44,893 nt of DNA, taken from positions 1-44,893 of the forward strand of contig JARLJJ010000061.1 of assembly GCA_031291275.1 (NCBI GenBank), given 5' to 3'. The notes under the pieces are model-generated. The model saw only the letters and a list, made by a program, of their open reading frames with translations. It had not been told where the DNA came from and searched no databases. The position numbers were made by a program, and so were the translations under genes. Below are positions 44,155 to 44,893 of this stretch, piece by piece; position 1 is the first letter of the stretch, and every line of letters starts with the position of its first letter. This DNA comes from Formivibrio sp. (GTDB lineage Bacteria; Pseudomonadota; Gammaproteobacteria; Burkholderiales; Chitinibacteraceae).

Positions 44155-44168
44155 ATGGTCTTACCAAT
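44155..44168. promoter_or_regulatory. Probable GntR/UxuR-type operator before uxuA
   Basis: ATGGTCTTACCAAT contains the palindrome TGGT-CTT-ACCA, centred at 44161. It resembles the TTGGTATACCAA type bound by UxuR-like regulators. It lies at the predicted transcription start of uxuA, where binding of the divergent GntR protein would block transcription. A weaker TGACCATTTGGCCA lies 10 bases further on. Confidence 0.55.
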
Positions 44169-44210
44169 TTACCTTTTGACCATTTGGCCATCCACCCAAG
44201 GAGTGTAACC

Positions 44211-44893
44211 ATGAAAATGACTTTCCGCTGGTACGGTGATTCCGATCCGGTTTCTCTTCAATACATCCGTCAAATCCCTGGCATGACAGGTATTGTGTCT
44301 GCCATTTACGACGTACCGGTCGGTGAAGTATGGCCGATGGACAAGATCCTGGCACTGAAATCGGCTATCGAAGCCAATGGCCTGGAATTCGAAGTGGTCG
44401 AATCGGTACCGGTGCACGAAGACATCAAGCTCGGCAAGCCGAGCCGCGATCGACTGATCGCCAACTATCAGCAAAACATCCGCAATCTGGCCGCAGCTGG
44501 CGTGAAGGTGATCTGCTACAACTTCATGCCGGTGTTCGACTGGACCCGCACGATTCTGGACAAGAAGCTTGAAGACGGCTCAACCTGCCTGGCGTTCAGC
44601 ACCAAGGAAGTGGAAGAGATCGACATCAGCAAGGGCATCTCGCTGCCGGGTTGGGATGCCAGCTACAAAGCGGACGAGCTGAAGGCGCTGCTCGACGAAT
44701 ACAGCAAGATCGATGAAGAAAAGCTGTGGGAACACCTGGCCTACTTCCTCAAGGCCATCATTCCTGTGGCAGAAGAAGTTGGCATGAAGATGGCGATCCA
44801 TCCGGATGATCCTCCCCGCCCGATCTTCGGCCTGCCGCGCATCGTCAAGAACCGTGACGACCTGGCCCGCCTGCTGAAAATCGTCGACACCCC
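44211..44893 (+). CDS. uxuA: Mannonate dehydratase, N-terminal part (3' truncated by window)
   Basis: UxuA dehydrates D-mannonate to 2-keto-3-deoxygluconate in hexuronate catabolism. The open frame runs from ATG 44211, with AAGGAG 8 bases upstream, to the window end (227 residues without a stop). It has the diagnostic [27 protein letters not shown] start (core [12 protein letters not shown]), [41 protein letters not shown], and [21 protein letters not shown], which carries the metal-site His-Pro-Asp-Asp. The N-terminal TIM-barrel half is complete as far as seen. It is divergent from a FadR-type regulator and preceded by a promoter and operator-like palindrome. Confidence 0.95.
   Translation, partial: MKMTFRWYGDSDPVSLQYIRQIPGMTGIVSAIYDVPVGEVWPMDKILALKSAIEANGLEFEVVESVPVHEDIKLGKPSRDRLIANYQQNIRNLAAAGVKVICYNFMPVFDWTRTILDKKLEDGSTCLAFSTKEVEEIDISKGISLPGWDASYKADELKALLDEYSKIDEEKLWEHLAYFLKAIIPVAEEVGMKMAIHPDDPPRPIFGLPRIVKNRDDLARLLKIVDT

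Noticed and set aside
1..44893. CRISPR arrays, tRNA or rRNA genes, insertion sequences
   Set aside because: No regularly spaced direct repeats, cloverleaf sequences, rRNA blocks or transposase frames were recognised.

Overview
The window is a contiguous piece of a proteobacterial chromosome, most probably a betaproteobacterium (Neisseriales-like is my best guess; inferred from gene content, gene order and protein character, not proven). It is almost entirely core genome: topoisomerase IV, haem and folate enzymes, the ruvCAB block, the Tol-Pal block, queuosine genes, proB, dapF, xerC and bioA. I see no integrase-driven island, insertion sequence, CRISPR array, tRNA or rRNA.

Layout. (1) 1-4360: the end of parE, a nucleoside 2-deoxyribosyltransferase, parC, a convergent DUF1993 gene, and three near-perfect or perfect parS (ParB-binding) palindromes at 1359, 3434 and 4339. 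This points to the chromosomal centromere region and so to proximity to oriC. (2) 4360-7850: a decayed thiE behind an intact thiD on the minus strand, then a CYTH-domain protein and hemL. (3) 7976-15457: a type IV pilus minor-pilin operon (pilE-fimT-pilV-pilW-pilX-pilY1) closed by a terminator, followed by an AT-rich orphan gene with a TonB-like C-terminus. (4) 16230-21916: a circularly permuted GTPase, a small coiled-coil protein plus zapA, 6S RNA and fau, then on the minus strand an AI-2E-family permease, aroG, dksA and a small cytochrome c. (5) 22049-31683: a TonB-like gene, ruvC, ruvA, ruvB, tolQ-tolR-tolA-tolB, pal, cpoB, queE and queC. (6) 31685-38000: a two-gene ThrE-family exporter (yjjP-yjjB type), proB, maf, a CoA-binding protein, dapF, a DUF484 protein and xerC. 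(7) 37901-44893: on the minus strand a large protein with a PilZ-like C-terminus, bioA, a periplasmic copper chaperone, formate-tetrahydrofolate ligase and a FadR-family regulator, divergent from a uxuA cut off by the window end.

How the genes work together. Region 1 joins chromosome decatenation (ParE/ParC) with probable ParB loading sites. zapA, xerC and the Tol-Pal system all act at division. ruvCAB resolves Holliday junctions. tolQRAB-pal-cpoB spans the envelope and couples outer-membrane constriction to peptidoglycan synthesis. queE-queC are two steps of one pathway. The GntR regulator and uxuA, with a consensus-spaced promoter and a palindrome between them, look like a self-contained hexuronate control unit.

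I did not find a convincing new defence or mobile system. The items most worth a second look are the parS cluster (one site shares a base with the parC start codon), the thiE pseudogene, the AT-rich TonB-like orphan, the large PilZ-like protein and the structured spacer between ruvC and ruvA.
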